From SZUA-359 sp039809125 (GTDB lineage: Bacteria; Patescibacteriota; Saccharimonadia; Saccharimonadales; Saccharimonadaceae): a stretch of DNA of 43,336 bases. The notes below the pieces were generated by a model. The model did not search any database and was not told the origin of the DNA. It saw only the letters and a program-made list of their open reading frames with translations. Below, one piece after another: positions 30,380 through 39,627 of this stretch (positions within the stretch are counted from its first letter, which is position 1; every line of letters begins with the position of its first letter). The translations under genes were made by a program, and so were the position numbers. Location of the stretch: contig JBDHUM010000005.1 of NCBI GenBank assembly GCA_039809125.1, positions 1 through 43,336 on the forward strand, read 5' to 3'.

Positions 30380-32398
30380 TTATTCGTAGCGTCGTTTATT
30401 TTGAGCGAAATAGATGACACCGTAAGTGGTAAGAGCGGCAACGATAGAGATTACAAAACCACGCAGGCTGTCTGTTGGACCCGTGTAAGGTAGTTCACTT
30501 GGGGTGTAGGTAGTGGTGGTGACAACTGGTTTTGGCGTAGTTGAACCGCCGCGGCCAGGTACGCAATCAAGCTTAGCTTCAGCGGTTGCACTGACTTGCA
30601 CCAGCCAATCTTCTTCATCACTATCATCAAAGAGCTGCTTTTCGGCTTTTCTCTCAAGAATTGGCAAATTGCGAATGGCTGAAAGTGTTGCTGTATTGCT
30701 CGCTTTACAGGCGACTACATCGCTGGCAGTGATCACTGTAGTTGCGTGTAGAGTATAACTATCACCAGGTTCCAAAATACCCTCAGGAGTGTCGACTTCG
30801 ACAAATGTACCGTTTTCATCTTCAAGTATGCCGTAGAAAGTATTGAAGAAGCTCAGATCAAATTCAGTGTCAGCTTCATTTTTAATTGTGATATCCCATG
30901 TGATTGTATCGCCAACACCTACTTTGCCGTCACCATTAGTGTCTGTCGGTGTTTGTGCTTTTTTGGATATAGTCAGGCACTGTTGGTCAGTAAAACTGAA
31001 TGTCCAAGAAGTTTGAGCCTCGGGCGCCATGACATATCCTTCGGTTGCTTCGGCAGTGACAGTCACAGATGAAGCGCCATTTACTGCATAAGCACCACTT
31101 ACTACCTCACCATTTACTTTATAGATAACACCTTCTTGCTCAGCGGGCAAGACGACATAGTCGAGATCAGTATAGCAAAGGTCAACTTTGATCGGCTCAG
31201 CCGGAACAACTTCTTCGGCAGTAGTAAATACCCACTGCACACAACCGAATGTGAGCGATTGCAAGACGCCGCTCGCATGAACACCTGACCCTAGTGAGAA
31301 GCCTACAGATTTTACCTGAGCGTTAGGGAAATTAGTGAGCCATTCATCGAGAGTACCGTACCATTGACTACCGTTGCCTCCGCCAATATGTGGAGCATTA
31401 TCTTTTACAAATTGTGCTGATCCATCAGTGAGCCACCAGTTATCACCGTAGACACTTTCGCCTACAAGTGTACCGTCGGTGGTACCATCGTTGTTGAAGT
31501 CAACTTTAATTTGCATACCAGGAGCAATTGTGCCGCTGGTTTGGGTAAAGTTCATGGCTGGCTCACCAATTGTGGATAGCGCGTAGTCAACATTGTGATA
31601 CCAGGCAACTTTTGCATTTGATGAGTCGTTGTCGGTCCAGATTCTTAGGCCGCCTTCGGTAAATTCGTAATGACCGGCAGAGCGCGTGTCTTGCCAGCTA
31701 GCGAACTGATTCGCAGTGGTAACAGTGACTGGCCCCTCGATTGCTCTACAAGGAGCGATCGTAAGTGGGCAAGATGTGTCATCGAGGTTGATTACTAAGG
31801 TGGCTGTGCCATCTGCATTAAGCGTAAATCCATTGGCAGCTTCGAGCGTAAAACCATCTTCCGCTTCAGCGGTAACACTGACCACCTGTCCAGTGCGTAC
31901 CATTGAATACTTGATATGTAGAGTAGTGACGGGTAGTGTTACATTATCGTTTTCGGTGCCGCAAGTATCAACAATGGTTGGAGCTTCAGGGGTGAGCACG
32001 GTATCGGCTACGACTTGAACTGTGCCTGGGGTTTGGGTATCGGCAGCTGGTGTATCTGGAGTTGGTGTGGTCGGGTCATGTTGTGAAGTACAGGCAACAT
32101 CAAGTGCTTCAGTGCGGTTTTGCGCTAAAATTTGGCCAACGACGACTCCAGTGGTCGCATCGGCACTTTCAGAGGCAGCATAACCATCAAGGGGTCCAAC
32201 GAGGGGATTATCGTTACTGTCTCTAGTAGCTGAAACCTTAGCTTCCCAGTTTTGACCGATTAATTGACACCATGTTGGCTGCAGCAAGGTTTCTTCCGCT
32301 GCGAACGCCCTATGAGCTGGTATAACTACTTGTGCGGTAACAAGAGCGATCAGCATAAATGCAGCCTTTAGGCGTTTCGCTAGATTTTTGTATGACAT
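30380..32398 (-). CDS. Secreted surface protein with LPYTG-like anchor
   Basis: 672 residues. A signal peptide (KRLKAAFMLIALVTAQVVIPAHRAFA) would be cut after Ala-33 or so. A Thr/Pro-rich linker (about 105-130) leads to a central beta-rich region; residues 490-610 resemble a DUF11/CARDB-like fold (KVGVGDTITWDITIKNEADTEF). The C-terminus is ELPYTGPTD, a hydrophobic helix and NKRRYE, a sortase signal. GGAGAG lies before ATG and the promoter is at 32461-32489. Function unknown; with the DUF11/PKD protein it makes two wall-anchored proteins within 7 kb. Confidence 0.88.
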   Translation of the reverse strand: MSYKNLAKRLKAAFMLIALVTAQVVIPAHRAFAAEETLLQPTWCQLIGQNWEAKVSATRDSNDNPLVGPLDGYAASESADATTGVVVGQILAQNRTEALDVACTSQHDPTTPTPDTPAADTQTPGTVQVVADTVLTPEAPTIVDTCGTENDNVTLPVTTLHIKYSMVRTGQVVSVTAEAEDGFTLEAANGFTLNADGTATLVINLDDTSCPLTIAPCRAIEGPVTVTTANQFASWQDTRSAGHYEFTEGGLRIWTDNDSSNAKVAWYHNVDYALSTIGEPAMNFTQTSGTIAPGMQIKVDFNNDGTTDGTLVGESVYGDNWWLTDGSAQFVKDNAPHIGGGNGSQWYGTLDEWLTNFPNAQVKSVGFSLGSGVHASGVLQSLTFGCVQWVFTTAEEVVPAEPIKVDLCYTDLDYVVLPAEQEGVIYKVNGEVVSGAYAVNGASSVTVTAEATEGYVMAPEAQTSWTFSFTDQQCLTISKKAQTPTDTNGDGKVGVGDTITWDITIKNEADTEFDLSFFNTFYGILEDENGTFVEVDTPEGILEPGDSYTLHATTVITASDVVACKASNTATLSAIRNLPILERKAEKQLFDDSDEEDWLVQVSATAEAKLDCVPGRGGSTTPKPVVTTTTYTPSELPYTGPTDSLRGFVISIVAALTTYGVIYFAQNKRRYE

Positions 32399-32460
32399 TT
32401 AAACTCTCCATTTATTCCTCCCACTCATAAAATATTGCTAATTTTTTTAAGTTTGGCTTC

Positions 32461-32489
32461 ACTATACGCTCTTATTTGACAAAATACAA
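32461..32489 (-). promoter_or_regulatory. Promoter of the LPYTG surface protein
   Basis: -35 TTGTAT (32489-32484), 17-bp spacer, -10 TATAGT (32466-32461) on the minus strand, about 63 bases before ATG. It is back-to-back with the VIT-family promoter. Confidence 0.5.
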
Positions 32490-32548
32490 TACATATTTTA
32501 TAACATAAGCACAATGACTGCGTCTCAACGGTGGTGTATACTGATAAT

Positions 32549-33268
32549 ATGCCTGAGTTTGATAACACTAAATACGATTTACCTTCTGATCAAGCTGACA
32601 ACGCCAAACTCAACAAGTTACGAGCTGCCGTGTTAGGTGCGAATGACGGAATTGTCAGTGTATCGAGCGTGGCGATGGGGGTAGCTGGAGCTACCGCTGA
32701 TATAAAAGCGATTAGTTTGGCGGGGCTGGCAGCTCTGGTGGCTGGAGCACTTAGTATGGCGGTAGGCGAGTATGTGTCTGTGAGCAGTCAGTCCGATGCA
32801 GAAAAAGCGTATATTCAGCTCGAAAAAGAAGATTTGCGCGATAATCCAGAGATGGAACTAGATGAGCTAGCGCGCGAGTATATGAAACACGGAGTTAGCA
32901 AAAAGACAGCGCATTTGGTTGCTGCTGAACTGACCAAGAAAGATGCACTTCGGGCTCATCTGAGGATGCACTTCAATATTGACCCAGATGATATTAACAA
33001 TCCATGGCACGCTGCGATTGCATCGCTGATCGCTTTTACGATAGGTGGATTGGTGCCGTTTTTGACTATCGTTTTAGCTCCCGCAAGTTTACGCATCCAA
33101 TCTACCATTATCGCAGTATTAGTGGCATTATTCCTAGTTGGCTATCTCAGTGCCCGGGCTGGTAATGCCCATCGTGGCCGGGCTGTTTTGCGTGTTGTAG
33201 CCGGTGGAATGATCGCTATGCTCATCACATATTACGTAGGTGTCTTATTTGGTACAACAGTGGGGTAG
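32549..33268 (+). CDS. VIT1/CCC1-family transporter
   Basis: 239 residues from ATG 32549. GTG codons at 32531/32534 are in frame, but the TATACT -10 box (32537-32542) lies between them and ATG and ends 6 bases before ATG, so the transcript must start at or near it. The VIT signature AAVLGANDGIVSVSSVAMGVAGA, the G-x-x-S-M-A-x-G-E-Y motif (ALSMAVGEYVSVSSQ) and an acidic cytoplasmic helix (QLEKEDLRDNPEMELDEL) are present, with about five membrane helices. Likely exports or stores Fe2+/Mn2+. The conserved Glu-rich metal-binding loop is intact. Confidence 0.92.
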   Translation: MPEFDNTKYDLPSDQADNAKLNKLRAAVLGANDGIVSVSSVAMGVAGATADIKAISLAGLAALVAGALSMAVGEYVSVSSQSDAEKAYIQLEKEDLRDNPEMELDELAREYMKHGVSKKTAHLVAAELTKKDALRAHLRMHFNIDPDDINNPWHAAIASLIAFTIGGLVPFLTIVLAPASLRIQSTIIAVLVALFLVGYLSARAGNAHRGRAVLRVVAGGMIAMLITYYVGVLFGTTVG

Positions 33269-33276
33269 ACTCTTGA

Positions 33277-33651
33277 AAGCATTTCAACACTGCCGATAGT
33301 CCTGAGCCTGAGAATGCAAGTAGTCTGATAAGGTATACCCTCGGCACACACCCAGAGCTCACCAGCGACCCAGCAAACAACACCTGGACCCTCGATCTCT
33401 CACACCTCACCCCACCATTACCAGACGGTAGCTACGACATTACGGTCGAAGTAACCACCAGAAGTGGTCAAACCCTCAGTGATAGTAGTAGGGATGAGTT
33501 GAAGGTGCAGCAGCCAACCACTCCAACAAACCCACTAGACGCGATGACTGATGAGTTGGGGGAGACGGGGGGGAGTATGTGGGTATTGATAATCCTCGCA
33601 GCACTACTCATAGGCAGCGGTATGGTATTTGTGAAACAAAGACGGACATAA
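33277..33651 (+). pseudogene. C-terminal fragment of a cell-surface protein
   Basis: The frame is open from 33277 (after TGA at 33274-33276) to TAA at 33649-33651, 124 codons with no usable start near the beginning. It encodes an Ig/CARDB-like strand region (YTLGTHPELTSDP, TWTLDLSHLTPPLPDGSYD), a Thr/Pro linker, ELGETGGS, a hydrophobic helix and KQRRT. That is the tail of a wall- or membrane-anchored protein with a decayed LPxTG-like box. It begins 8 bases after the VIT gene, so the 5' part was lost or replaced. It explains most of the 440-base gap here. Confidence 0.7.
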
Positions 33652-33708
33652 GCGTAAGTAGTATTGAATTAATTCCATTTTATGCAATAAGTAAGTTATA
33701 CTATAAAC

Positions 33709-34707
33709 ATGACGCTGCGTGGAGTGAATTTAGGGGGGTGGCTGGTACTTGAGCGATGGATGACGCCATCGTTGTTTGCTGATACCGACGCGGTAGATGA
33801 ATACACTTTTATGCAAACCCCAAATGCGCGCGAAAAGCTACGCCAGCATCACAAGACGTTTATTACTGAAGAAGATTTTCGATGGATGAGTGTTAATGGG
33901 GTTGATGCCGTTCGAATTCCGATAGGCTATTGGATTTTTGAAGGGGATAGTCCATTTGTATCGTGTATTGGCCGTCTCGATTGGGCGGTTCGCATGGCTA
34001 AAAAGTACGACATAAAGGTACTTGTTTGTCTTCATGGAGCGCCCGGTAGCCAAAACGGATATGACCATAGTGGCCGCAGTGGTAAGGCTAATTGGACAAA
34101 GAATAAAGCCTATCAGCAACAGACGGTTGAGGTGTTGTCTCGACTTGCCAAGCGATATGTTGATGAACCTGCTGTTTGGGGAATAGAATTATTAAATGAA
34201 CCGCTGCCGCGATTGTGGCAGCCTCGTCTGCGGCATTTTTATAAGCAGGCGTATAAAGCGATATATGCAGTCGCACGCCCCGGGCTCGTTGTAGTATTTT
34301 CAGATGCTTTTACGCCACGTTTACTTTCGGGTGCGCTATGGCCGTATCAGACGCTACCGGTTTACATGGATCATCACTGGTATCATTTTTTCTTGCCAAA
34401 ATGGCTGCAGTCCAGATTGTCGTTTAACTGGTACTACCGTTATCTTCGTTGGAAATCAGGGATGTTGCGTCGACTCAGCAAAGCACAACCGATTATTATT
34501 GGCGAGTGGAACGGTATCATTGGTGGCGAAAAACTAAATCACTACCCCGAAAAACAACACGTGGCAATTGTTAATGAGCATATTCGCCGTCAACTAGAGG
34601 CGTTTGATGGATTGGCAGCCTGGTTTTATTGGAGCTACAAGACAGACGATCGTGGTGTCTTTCATTTTCGGTCGATGGTTGAAGACGGCCATTTACCGCT
34701 TCGTTAA
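33709..34707 (+). CDS. GH5-family glucanase resembling fungal exo-beta-1,3-glucanases (GH5_9)
   Basis: 332 residues. RGVNLGGWLVLERWMTPSLF at the very N-terminus, FITEEDFRWM, VRIPIGYW, LHGAPGSQNGYDHSG, GIELLNEP (acid/base Glu near 162), IIGEWN (nucleophile near 264) and WFYWSYKTD near the end follow the pattern of yeast Exg1-type enzymes throughout. There is no signal peptide, so as annotated it is cytoplasmic or exported by another route. TATACT (33697-33702) ends 6 bases before ATG, supporting this start and a leaderless mRNA. It lies just upstream of glycolytic genes, which fits use of glucans for energy. Confidence 0.9.
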   Translation: MTLRGVNLGGWLVLERWMTPSLFADTDAVDEYTFMQTPNAREKLRQHHKTFITEEDFRWMSVNGVDAVRIPIGYWIFEGDSPFVSCIGRLDWAVRMAKKYDIKVLVCLHGAPGSQNGYDHSGRSGKANWTKNKAYQQQTVEVLSRLAKRYVDEPAVWGIELLNEPLPRLWQPRLRHFYKQAYKAIYAVARPGLVVVFSDAFTPRLLSGALWPYQTLPVYMDHHWYHFFLPKWLQSRLSFNWYYRYLRWKSGMLRRLSKAQPIIIGEWNGIIGGEKLNHYPEKQHVAIVNEHIRRQLEAFDGLAAWFYWSYKTDDRGVFHFRSMVEDGHLPLR

Positions 34708-34745
34708 TCTAGGTGTTTTTACTACGACACTGTACACTAGAATAT

Positions 34746-36176
34746 ATGATTTCATCTCACAACCGTGCTCAAACTCTCAAACGTACTAAAATTATTGCGA
34801 CAGTCGGTCCGGCTACACATAGCTATGAAAAAATACATGGACTCATCGAGTCAGGTGCAAATGGTTTGCGTCTCAACTTTAGTCATGGTAGCAATGAAGA
34901 TCGCGATCAGCAAATTAGTTGGATTCGTCAGGCCAGTAAAGAGTTGAGCAAACCGGTGGCAATCATCCAGGATTTACAGGGACCAAAAATTCGCCTAGGT
35001 TTACTGGTTGACAATTCATACCCTGTTAAGGCGGGTGATCAGCTGGTGCTCGAGTATAACATCGAACATACTGGAAACAATCACCTACCGACGCAGTATG
35101 ATTTGAGTACAAAAGTAAAGCCGGGCGAGAAGATTTACATGTTTGATGGCAAGATTAAAACACATGTTACGACGATCGAAAATGGCCAGGTGACTGTGGA
35201 GGTGGAAAACGACGGAACTCTTATGAGTAAAAAGGGATTGAATTTACCCGACACCGACTTTAGTGGTGATGTGATTACGGCTAAAGATTATATGGATATT
35301 GATTACGGTGTAAATCAAGATATTGATTTTGTTGCGCTGAGTTTTGTGCAGTCAGCTAGTGATATTGAAGTACTACGCGGGTACTTGGCTGAAAAGGGTT
35401 CGCATGCTCACGTTGTCGCAAAAATTGAAACTAAAGCAGCGATAAAAGACGATGTACTTGAGCAGATTGTTGAAGCGAGTGATGGCGTTATGGTGGCTCG
35501 CGGTGATCTCGCAGTTGAAGTAGGTGCAGAAATTGTACCAGTAGTGCAGAGGCAAATTGTGAAACTTTGTCAGCAGCACGCAAAAGTCAGCATTGTAGCA
35601 ACGCAGATGATGAGTAGTATGGTAGATAATCCTGAACCGACACGCGCCGAAGTGAGTGATGTCAGCACAGCAGTGGTGCAGGGTGCTGATTGCGTGATGT
35701 TGAGTGATGAAACAGCTAACGGCTCTTATCCAATCGAAACTGTTAAAAGTATGAAACGAGTTATCTTATACTCCCAAGAACACACGCAGCCAACTATTAA
35801 TGAGCCACCGATTCGCAATGATGTCCGCTCGATGGCGATATGTACGACAGCTGTAGCGTTGGCAAAGCAACTAAAAGCCTCCGCGATCGTCGCTGAGACG
35901 AAATCGGGTGCAACTGCACAAAACATTGCTGCACATCGTCCAGCTCGTCCAGTTTTTTCTGTTACGAGCGACCCGAGGGTGGCACAGCAGCTCGCGCTAC
36001 TGTATGGCGATAAAAGTTTCTTACACCCAGATGGTGATAAGGCCGGACTCGATTTGGTGGAAGAATTAGTCGAGCGTGAATTTTTGCCGCACGGATCAAC
36101 AGTTATCATTGTGAGTGGTCGTCAACCCGGATTAATTGGCGGTACTGATACGATTCGCGTACGAACAGTCGATTAA
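34746..36176 (+). CDS. pyk: Pyruvate kinase
   Basis: 476 residues from ATG 34746; an in-frame GTG at 34713 is less likely because a TACACT -10 box (34733-34738) ends 7 bases before this ATG. It makes ATP and pyruvate from phosphoenolpyruvate. Visible: RTKIIATVGPATHSYE, LRLNFSHGS, DLQGPKIRLG, the B domain, VVAKIETKAAI with the catalytic Lys, MVARGDLAVE, and ATQMMSSM. The C-terminal domain is complete (TKSGATAQNIA to GTDTIRV). It is followed by pgk and tpiA, giving a lower-glycolysis cluster on one strand. Confidence 0.97.
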   Translation: MISSHNRAQTLKRTKIIATVGPATHSYEKIHGLIESGANGLRLNFSHGSNEDRDQQISWIRQASKELSKPVAIIQDLQGPKIRLGLLVDNSYPVKAGDQLVLEYNIEHTGNNHLPTQYDLSTKVKPGEKIYMFDGKIKTHVTTIENGQVTVEVENDGTLMSKKGLNLPDTDFSGDVITAKDYMDIDYGVNQDIDFVALSFVQSASDIEVLRGYLAEKGSHAHVVAKIETKAAIKDDVLEQIVEASDGVMVARGDLAVEVGAEIVPVVQRQIVKLCQQHAKVSIVATQMMSSMVDNPEPTRAEVSDVSTAVVQGADCVMLSDETANGSYPIETVKSMKRVILYSQEHTQPTINEPPIRNDVRSMAICTTAVALAKQLKASAIVAETKSGATAQNIAAHRPARPVFSVTSDPRVAQQLALLYGDKSFLHPDGDKAGLDLVEELVEREFLPHGSTVIIVSGRQPGLIGGTDTIRVRTVD

Positions 36177-36197
36177 AGTTTGCTATACTAAAACGTG

Positions 36198-37430
36198 ATG
36201 ACCGGGCGGGCACTTAAGTTTTATAAACGATCGATGCGCAAAGCACCTCTGAAAAACAAGACGGTGCTACTAAGAGTCGACTATAATGTTCCTTTTGAAG
36301 ACAGTAAAATAGCTGATGATTTTCGGATTCGAGCAAGTCTTGATACAGTTCAGCGATTGCTACGTGATCACTGTAAAGTAGTTATCATTAGCCACCTGGG
36401 CAGACCTGAAGGCGAAAAGCGGGTCGAGTTTAGTTTAGAACCAGTCGCTCAACGCCTGGCGGAGCTCCTAGATGAGCCAGTGCGTTTTGTTGATGATTGT
36501 ATCGGCCAAAAAGTTAAAATGGCGGTGAAACGGGCTCCGGGTCGGAGTGTGGTGGTGCTTGAAAATCTACGGTTTCACCCAGAAGAAGAGTCAAATGATC
36601 GTGACTTTGCAGCTAAGATGGCACGAGACAGCGGAGCGCAGTATTTTGTACAAGACGGTTTTGGTGTGGTACACCGCGCTCATGCTTCAACTGAGGCGAT
36701 CACCCATTTTCTGCCGAGTGTTGCCGGATTGCTGCTTGAGCGCGAGTGGTTGGCTATAGAATCGGCCATAGCTCATCCAAGTCGACCCCTGCTAGCAATT
36801 TTAGGGGGTGCGAAAGTAAGCGATAAAATTCAGGTGATTAATAGACTGGTGAGTGTGGCAGATCAGATTGTGATGGGGGGCGCTATGGCCAATACTTTTC
36901 TCGCTGAGAACGGCACCCAATTAGGTAAGAGCAAGTATGAAGATGGTCAAGGTGAAATTATTCGTGACATTTATGATAAAGTGCGCCGTAAAGTAAGTGA
37001 AAAGTATCAGAATAATTTCTTAATATTGCCAAGCGATCTGGCTGTTGGTTCGTCAGTAGAAGATGGTGATCGGCGAAATGTAGCGCTTGATAAAGTAGGA
37101 GCCGAAGATATAGCACTTGATATCGGTGAAGAGTCGATTGAGAGGCTAGAGCATGCGATTGAAAAAGCAAGTACAATAATTTGGAATGGAACGCTCGGCA
37201 TGGCAGAAAATCCGGCTTTTGCGCTGGGTTCAGAACGAGCAGCCCGGGCGCTCGCGGGTCAACCCTCAAAGATTTCTGTAATTGGTGGTGGCGACACTGC
37301 CGACTTTGTACTGCACTGGGATGAAAACCGTGGCAAGAGTTTTACGCATGTATCAACAGGCGGCGGAGCCAGCCTCGATCTTATGAGCGGCAAAGAACTA
37401 CCCGGGATTGAAGCGCTCCTCGATGCATAA
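36198..37430 (+). CDS. pgk: Phosphoglycerate kinase
   Basis: About 410 residues. The start is uncertain: GTG 36195 and ATG 36198 are adjacent, 5 and 8 bases after a TATACT box (36184-36189); ATG 36234 is a third option. Motifs: VLLRVDYNVPFED, SHLGRPEG, ENLRFHPEEE, FVQDGFGVVHRAHAS, GGAKVSDKI, and nucleotide-binding WNGTLGMAE and GGGDTADFV. It transfers phosphate from 1,3-bisphosphoglycerate to ADP. WNGTLGM departs slightly from the usual WNGPMGV. Own promoter; tpiA follows after 93 bases. Confidence 0.96.
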   Translation: MTGRALKFYKRSMRKAPLKNKTVLLRVDYNVPFEDSKIADDFRIRASLDTVQRLLRDHCKVVIISHLGRPEGEKRVEFSLEPVAQRLAELLDEPVRFVDDCIGQKVKMAVKRAPGRSVVVLENLRFHPEEESNDRDFAAKMARDSGAQYFVQDGFGVVHRAHASTEAITHFLPSVAGLLLEREWLAIESAIAHPSRPLLAILGGAKVSDKIQVINRLVSVADQIVMGGAMANTFLAENGTQLGKSKYEDGQGEIIRDIYDKVRRKVSEKYQNNFLILPSDLAVGSSVEDGDRRNVALDKVGAEDIALDIGEESIERLEHAIEKASTIIWNGTLGMAENPAFALGSERAARALAGQPSKISVIGGGDTADFVLHWDENRGKSFTHVSTGGGASLDLMSGKELPGIEALLDA

Positions 37431-37523
37431 TTTTGTTTAGCCAAAGAAACGCACGCGAAAATAAGTGACTTTTTTTAGAGATGCTGCTACACTAAAAGTA
37501 ATAAGCATAATCAAGAAATAGGC

Positions 37524-38318
37524 GTGGGCAAGCAATTAATTATCGCTAACTGGAAAATGAACCTCACTATACACGAAGCGAGTGTTTTAGTGTATAAGCT
37601 TGACCAATCGATCAAGCAGCAGCGTAGCATCGATATAGTGATAGCTCCGTCGTTTTTAGCTTTGCAATCGCTTAGCTTACAGATAAATCACAGTAAATTT
37701 AAGTTGGCAGCTCAGAATTGTTACTGGCGTGATGACGGGGCGTTTACAGGCGAAATATCGGTCAATCAGCTACGTGGTTTAGTGAGTTATGTACTGGTAG
37801 GCCACTCCGAACGGCGTCATATTTTTGGTGAAAGTGGCCGCGATATTGGTCGCAAGGTTCAGGCTGCGGTACGGCATGGTATAAAACCGGTGCTATGTAT
37901 TGGTGAGACAGCTATGGAGCGCGAGGCTGGTGAAACGACTGATGTTCTGCATGATCATCTTGTGGCAGGACTAGCTAACTTAACAAGCGACGATATGGCG
38001 AGCGTAGTGATTGCCTACGAGCCAGTGTGGGCGATTAGTAACGGACGTAACTTTGCTCATCACGTGGCAGCTACTCCACACGATTTTGATGAAGCTCAGA
38101 AAGTGATTCGCCGACAATTGATACACATGTTTGGTAAAAAAGTTAGTGCGCAAACCCCTGTCTTGTATGGTGGGAGTGTTAATTTAGATAATGCCGCAGG
38201 GTTTATGTCGAGTGAAGGGTGCGACGGCTTGTTGGTAGGTGGGGCAAGTTTAAATCTGGAACAGTTTAGCGGTATTGTGACAGCAAGCGCTAAGGCAGTA
38301 AGAGGCAGGGGGAAGTAG
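37524..38318 (+). CDS. tpiA: Triosephosphate isomerase
   Basis: 264 residues from GTG 37524. NWKMN (catalytic Lys), VGHSERRHIFGE (catalytic His), AYEPVWAI (catalytic Glu) and LYGGSVN with LVGGASL (phosphate binding) are all present. It interconverts dihydroxyacetone phosphate and glyceraldehyde 3-phosphate. A TACACT box lies about 30 bases before the start, so this gene has a short leader. The mobile loop differs a little from the standard form (AISNGRNFAHHVA in place of AIGTG-type). The acidic tail-anchored gene follows after 7 bases. Confidence 0.96.
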   Translation: MGKQLIIANWKMNLTIHEASVLVYKLDQSIKQQRSIDIVIAPSFLALQSLSLQINHSKFKLAAQNCYWRDDGAFTGEISVNQLRGLVSYVLVGHSERRHIFGESGRDIGRKVQAAVRHGIKPVLCIGETAMEREAGETTDVLHDHLVAGLANLTSDDMASVVIAYEPVWAISNGRNFAHHVAATPHDFDEAQKVIRRQLIHMFGKKVSAQTPVLYGGSVNLDNAAGFMSSEGCDGLLVGGASLNLEQFSGIVTASAKAVRGRGK

Positions 38319-38325
38319 CCAGGGT

Positions 38326-39576
38326 ATGACAGGACTTGATTTTGAAGAGCTCGACAAAGCCGTGAAAGAAGCCATGGACAAAGCTTCAACACCGGCAGTA
38401 TCTGCTTCGACAACCAAGATGGTAGGCCCATTGGCTGCGACTCCATCAATTACTAAACCGCGCAGCGGACTAATGAACGATGTTACGCCGGTTGATACAG
38501 CTCCAACGATATATGTTGACTCCTCTCGGTCAAATCAGACGCAACCAACAACTGACTCGGTGGCGATTCCAGCACAACGGGGTGTATACATGGATATGAT
38601 GCCAACTCAACCTAAAGTTGAAGATGGTGCTGTATCAGCCAAGGTGTCTCGTCACGGAGTAACAATTGCACCAACACGAGATGATATTGTGCCACCTGAT
38701 CCGATTGCTCGTAACTCTGCTATAGCCAGCCACGAAAATGATCAAGGAGAGGATGTTGGTTTCATTGATCCAATTGAACCTGCAACAGGCAGTCAGGAGT
38801 CAACCCGGGAAGAGGAGTGGCCAGATCCGATTGAATTTGATGGCGGTAAAATTAATGGTGAAGATGATGATAAAGCTGACATTGAGGTAACGAAATCCTC
38901 TGATGATGAGTCTAAGACACTTGCAGATAATGAGCCCACATCCGAAGAAGACGAACCTGCGGAAATGCCAGAAGAGCACCCTGCAGACTCACCAACCCCT
39001 ATGACGTCACCATTTTTAACTGACGCTAAGGTTGAAAAAATGCCATTAGGCAAAACACCACCACTCGGTAACACTGAGACGGCCGTGGTTACTGAAAAAG
39101 TTGACGATACTAAACGAGAGGATGACGTAGAGCCAGCGCCGAAAGAAGATTCTCCGGAAAGCAAAGTTCCAGGCATAGAAAAAACCAACGAAGCACTTGA
39201 CGAAGCGCAACCACAGGTGGCTCTTCCTGATGAGCTAAAAAGTGATTTACTAGAAATAGAATCTGATGCTACTAATCAATCGAGCGAAGCTTTAATTACA
39301 TCACCGAAACCCGCTCCATCACCTCGACCTGCTCGTCCCATAGGAGTATCTCCTATCGTTGCTCCGTCTCTACTATCTCGCCCCGAAAGCGTAAATAGCT
39401 CATCAAATACGGCACAACATGACCCAATCTATTCAACAGCAGCGTACCAACACCATCAGACAACACCTATTCGTAAAAAACCAGGCTGGTGGGTAGTGGT
39501 GGCAATTCTTGGCTTGCTGGTTTTGGGAGCTGGGGGTGGAGTCTTATTCTATCTTATTAGCACTGGCAGCTTGTAG
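38326..39576 (+). CDS. Acidic low-complexity protein with C-terminal membrane anchor
   Basis: 416 residues, family not recognised. After a short helix (DFEELDKAVKEAMDKAS) it is almost all low-complexity and rich in Asp, Glu, Pro, Ser and Thr, so it is probably disordered. Basic residues (RKKPGWW) precede a single hydrophobic helix near the C-terminus, VVVAILGLLVLGAGGGVLFY, with only about seven residues after it: a tail-anchor-like layout with the long N-terminal part in the cytoplasm. It starts 7 bases after tpiA and is probably cotranscribed with it. It might tether cytoplasmic partners to the membrane; that is a guess. Confidence 0.8.
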   Translation: MTGLDFEELDKAVKEAMDKASTPAVSASTTKMVGPLAATPSITKPRSGLMNDVTPVDTAPTIYVDSSRSNQTQPTTDSVAIPAQRGVYMDMMPTQPKVEDGAVSAKVSRHGVTIAPTRDDIVPPDPIARNSAIASHENDQGEDVGFIDPIEPATGSQESTREEEWPDPIEFDGGKINGEDDDKADIEVTKSSDDESKTLADNEPTSEEDEPAEMPEEHPADSPTPMTSPFLTDAKVEKMPLGKTPPLGNTETAVVTEKVDDTKREDDVEPAPKEDSPESKVPGIEKTNEALDEAQPQVALPDELKSDLLEIESDATNQSSEALITSPKPAPSPRPARPIGVSPIVAPSLLSRPESVNSSSNTAQHDPIYSTAAYQHHQTTPIRKKPGWWVVVAILGLLVLGAGGGVLFYLISTGSL

Positions 39577-39627
39577 ATCAGAGTAATTGTAAAATCGTCC
39601 GTTGATGACTGTCGTATACTAGGTAGA

